Shown here piece after piece: positions 60,076-64,000 of a stretch of DNA of 64,000 bases. The stretch's first letter is position 1; every line of letters begins with the position of its first letter. A program made the position numbers and the translations under genes. The DNA comes from Lethocerus indicus (taxonomy: Eukaryota; Arthropoda; Insecta; Hemiptera; Belostomatidae). The notes under the pieces were generated by a model. That model was not told the origin of the DNA. It was given only the letters and a program-made list of their open reading frames with translations, and did not search any database. The DNA lies in assembly GCA_019843655.1 (NCBI GenBank), contig JACDQD010000001.1, forward strand, positions 47,488,443 through 47,552,442. The letters are read 5' to 3'.

Positions 60076-62330
60076 CTGAATTCGTAAATAGTTAACACAT
60101 AATGTAACATTTATGAAATCATGGCTTGTCACTGATGACTAAAGGCCATTAATAAAATAGTACTTTAGTATCATACAATAATTACTAGAGGTTAAATAGA
60201 CACAAATCCATCATTCATGTGTTCATAATTTTCCATTGAAATGCATTTTTATATGAAATCCTATGTCATTGTTTCAAGTGCAATGTATAATCCAACCCAA
60301 ATGTAGTGTAGACTTTATAATTTTAATTATTGAAAATAATTGTTTGGAAATATCAACATTTCCAGTGTGAAATATAAGACTCATGAATACATTTTCCTTT
60401 GAATATTGGAATAACTGGATTTAATGATAGTTATGTAATTGGTGTCTTCAAGGAATAAATTACATTTTTAATGAAACAAAACTGAGTTTGCAAAATGAAT
60501 CTAGTAATAATAATAGAATACTAATAGAACTCCATTAAGCGCTGGTTCACATTTTGCACACAGGCACTGTTACATTTGAGGTTATTCTGTGTTATGAGTA
60601 AAACTGTGTGATAATTTGAATAATTTCCATACATTTTTTCTCTGTGTCTGAGTATGGTTATAAATCTGGGTAGCCTATCAGATGGCAAACGGTTAGTTAT
60701 TAAATAATGAAATTAAAGCCAAATATTTTGAATAATATTTCATTACAACTTTAATACTTTTCATATAATCGCTTTGCACATAAAGGACTTTTTATAGCCA
60801 TCTTGGATTTATTGTATACTCAAATGAAGATAGTCTTTGCTATTGTTTAAATGTACTGTGGATTGTACCAAAATAAGTTTAAGATGTAAGTCATTTTTAT
60901 GTATTAAAGTAATGAAATAACTAAAAATGTAACATTAGGATAAAATAATTCTTGTATTAGTGAATGTGTAGGCTACTTTGTTTATAAAGTTAAAAACTAA
61001 TTATCTGAAGTATTGAGTTTGTAGCTATTTCATCTATGAATTTAATGTAAAACCATTTCAGGCATTATTTATTGCTTTTTAATAAATGGCATTGTCTGTT
61101 GTGAATTTGTTTTGCCTTCTGATTTTAAAATTACCTATTTCTATATTTAAATGTGTAAAATATACCATTTAATTACAACTTTTAATAGTTTTCAATGAAA
61201 AGTTTACATTCATTCATATTTGAATCAAGTTACATGAAAGGACATAGGCACAATAAAATCTAATTTGACAATTAATAAAGTTGCAATTTAAAAAATTTTC
61301 TTGGGTTAAAAATTTGAGTATTTTGTTGAGAAGTTTTACAAATATCAAAATCTTATTTCTTATTAATAGTTATGAATTTGACTATTTTATTTCTGCCTTT
61401 TCTTAATTCTTAGAGAAGAAAATAATGCCCTGTGTGAAAATTATGTTAGTCAGGGGCAGACATTCAATGAACTGATTATATATAAGATTCAATTCTAAAT
61501 AAACAGAACATGTTTTTTTTTTTAATGAAATGTTTGATGTTATGTCTGAAGTATATGTCAACGGTGTTTGTTTTAATAAAAGATAGTTTTCAGTAAATAT
61601 GATATATCTAATTTTCCCCCTGAACTAATTGTCCCCTTCGAAGTAGTACAAGAATAATGCAATATCTTCTATTTGTAATTGAAATAAATTCCTTCAAATT
61701 CATTGATACCAAAATTTACCTTTAAAAAATATATCCATTCTCAGAATAGACATGTAGCAATATTGAAATATGTGACTAATAGCTATGTGCTTATGATTTT
61801 AGAATGATTACAATAAATGCTCAAATTTATAAAAATATGGATCCATGGATTAAAAATAATTATTGGAATAAACATGGTTATTGTGAACATTATATTACAG
61901 AATAAATACATAAAGTATTTTACAATCTAAACACCATTTTGTGTTAGTGAACACATCTGTGCACATGAAATGTTTAATGGGAAAAATTACATAAATTTTA
62001 AAAAATTAGTATTATTAAATGTTGAATAAATTATTTTACAAAGCATTCTGAAGTACTAGAAGTAATCTCTGATCTGTTATTTTATCGGCTGCTTCATTTA
62101 TTCTTTCCTCTATGTATAATATAACCATGATATTACCTTCTCGTTCATGTCAATTTAGGTAGCTCATTTAAAATGGATTCATTTTAAAATTAATTGGAAA
62201 ATCTGTAGTTCGTTTAAAAATAAATTGTTTATGGTATTTCTAAAAGCCTCTTTCAATAGTTTGTAATAATCAGCAAATGTCGCATCAGAGCTCTCTTTAA
62301 AGTACGAAATATACATTACGCGTTTTCACA

Positions 62331-64000
62331 ATGAATACGGTAGGTATTTCCCATAAGTATTTCCTGGAACATTGACAAAGATATGTTTTATGATATTACG
62401 TAATACTTTTGTAACTAATATGCTTTTTAAGGAATCTCTCGCCACTGAATTGAGGGCAATACTGCAAATGATTCTCATGTATGAGAATAAATATCTACAA
62501 TCTGAAGCTTTGGAGCTGATCCCAGTTGACAAGTTTCATGTAAACGTTAATTCTAAACTTGTAGTACTCCAGAAAGAGAAAAAGTTTTCACCATTATTGT
62601 ATTCTGTTTATTGGGAAAATCTATTCATTAAACAGTTATTATCATGGTTCAAAGGGGAATTTTTCAAATGGTTTCGGCATCCCGAGTGTTCAACATGTAA
62701 AAAGAAAACCACATTTTCCAGCTTAAGCTATACTGGTTCCAATAGTTCAGTTGCATCTGTTGAGGTAAATGATTTTTTATAAGTATTGAACATTGAAATA
62801 TTTATTTATTTTGGAGAATGTTTTATTTATTGAATTTGAATTATTTTTAAATATGATAGTTAATAAATCTTGTTGTTTCAATTTTCAAATAATGAATAGA
62901 ACTTTAATTAATACAGTAATTCAGTAATTAAAAAAAGTTTATTTTATATATTTTTAACTTATTTGTTTGTGTGGGTTGGGTTATACTCTTGACTTTTGTC
63001 TCCACTATCCTATTTGGTCATAAGCTAAATTTGTTTCAGCTATTCATCATATTATATTTCTAAAAAGAGCACGAGCCATTCCGATTTGAAAGTCCTGTTT
63101 GGCCATGAATTGGCGGTTCCCCAAAATAAATCTTCCTGTTCAAAACTACCCCATCACTATTATTCGATAGCACTCCTCGCCTTGACTTCCCGAAAATCCC
63201 GAGTGCCGAGTTTCTTCTTCAGAAGAAACGGCCATGTAGTTTCTTCACTATTGAGTAAGACCTGGAGCAGGAGTACCATCAATGGGTGGATTCTCTGTCA
63301 AAAGTACATTTGTGTTATCTAATCACATTGTCACTAAATATGATTTTAAAAATTGTAGTTGTGACTTAAAATAAAAACAAAAGAAGCTTTTTATCATTGT
63401 CAGAAGCATTCTGGCAGTAATACGGCTACCGATGAAGCATCTGTCTGCATTTTTACCTAGTTATAGTGCTGATAGAATGCTTCATCAGAATGTATGAGCG
63501 TATATACATTATATCATTGGTGGAATGCTACTGATGATGGTTAAAAGCTTAAATTTAAAAGTGTAAAACCGAACAGGTGAGTGGAGATCGCTAGCGTGAT
63601 GAAATATTTGTTCATATTGTGAATTTTAAGTTGCTTAATTTTGTGATTTTTTTGACTATTTCCTATTCATTATTAATTAATTCTACGTTATTTCATGCAG
63701 TTTTATAAGTGCCCAGGTTGTCAAAAAGTGTTTACATTTCCAAGATACATAGATGCGTATGAGCTTTTGTCAACTCGAATCGGCCGGTGTTCTGAGTGGG
63801 CACAAGTATTTTGTTTAATGTGCCGAGCTCTTGGCTGGAGAACCAGATATGTGCTAGACTTAAATGACCATGTTTGGACCGAGGTAATTGAAAATATTTT
63901 CCTTTTTTATTTTACCCGAGAGGCAAATTTACATTGGTCTTAGTAATATTTTATAAATAAATAATAATAATATATAGGAACATTTTCATGGCCCCTGTGT
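62331..64000 (+). CDS. Pngl: Peptide:N-glycanase (NGLY1/Pngl), 5' part, cut by window end
   Basis: Coding exons 62331-62339 (three codons, MNT), 62432-62764 and 63701-63883 are seen. The exon after these is either just at the edge (acceptor ending 63977) or beyond. The protein starts MNTESLATELRAIL. It then has LLSWFKGEFFKWF, two CxxC zinc-type pairs (CSTC, CPGC), FPRYIDAYELLSTRIGRCSEWAQVFCLMCRA, and TRYVLDLNDHVWTE. GRCSEWA carries the transglutaminase-fold catalytic cysteine, and DHVW the catalytic histidine. The catalytic Asp lies past the window. The enzyme removes N-glycans from misfolded glycoproteins in the cytosol during ER-associated degradation. It lacks the N-terminal PUB domain seen in vertebrates, unless upstream exons exist. 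ATG 62420 is an alternative start without the first intron. Confidence 0.86.
63431..63486. repeat. 10-bp inverted repeat in NGLY1 intron
   Basis: GATGAAGCAT (63431-63440) and ATGCTTCATC (63477-63486) with a 36 nt spacer. Possible remnant of a small fold-back element. Confidence 0.5.

Noticed and set aside
63978..64000. Next NGLY1 exon starting GAACATTTTC
   Set aside because: An AG acceptor is present and phase is compatible, but EHFHGPC does not match the expected WLHCD region and only 23 nt are available; not called as a separate exon.

Overview
This is a 64 kb piece of an AT-rich animal nuclear genome, almost certainly an insect. The gene set points to arthropods: Mcr, Art8 and Btk29A-type Tec kinase. 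A HELLS/LSH helicase, which Drosophila lacks, argues against a fly. Introns are numerous and mostly short, with GT-AG borders. The order cannot be fixed from sequence alone.

Layout. 1-2.7 kb: a compositionally distinct, GC- and CpG-rich block with one intronless + strand gene, unrecognised, with a PTB-like N-terminal domain and a C-terminal RVxF motif. 4.4-18.0 kb (-): complete Mcr, 29 coding exons, 1639 aa, with an LDLa domain and no thioester cysteine. 19.8-25.2 kb (-): complete HELLS/LSH SNF2 ATPase, 14 coding exons, 757 aa. 26.7-39.4 kb (+): CRTC, 8 coding exons, 408 aa. 41.0-43.1 kb (-): NDUFS4, 4 exons, 184 aa. 43.95-45.9 kb (+): Art8-type arginine methyltransferase, 4 exons, 336 aa. 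About 48.5-57.7 kb (+): Btk29A Tec-family kinase, 14 coding exons, 639 aa, with one GC-AG intron in the activation loop. 62.3 kb to the end (+): 5' part of peptide:N-glycanase (NGLY1/Pngl), cut by the window edge.

For the seven conserved genes I chose splice sites by hand. For the six complete ones the exon lengths sum to an exact multiple of three and phases agree at every junction, which supports the models.

These are ordinary, functionally unrelated genes: septate junction/immunity, chromatin remodelling, cAMP-CREB transcription, complex I, arginine methylation, tyrosine kinase signalling and glycoprotein turnover. HELLS/CRTC and NDUFS4/Art8 are divergent pairs; CRTC/NDUFS4 is convergent. 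Introns and intergenic DNA hold (AT)n and (AC)n microsatellites, several decayed tRNA-derived SINE-like copies on both strands, and several inverted repeats. I found no CRISPR, rRNA, functional tRNA, intact transposon or viral insertion. The least explained parts are the GC-rich block at 1-2.7 kb, a CpG-rich exon-like segment near 18.65-18.88 kb, and long inverted repeats near 19.3 and 38.3-38.55 kb.
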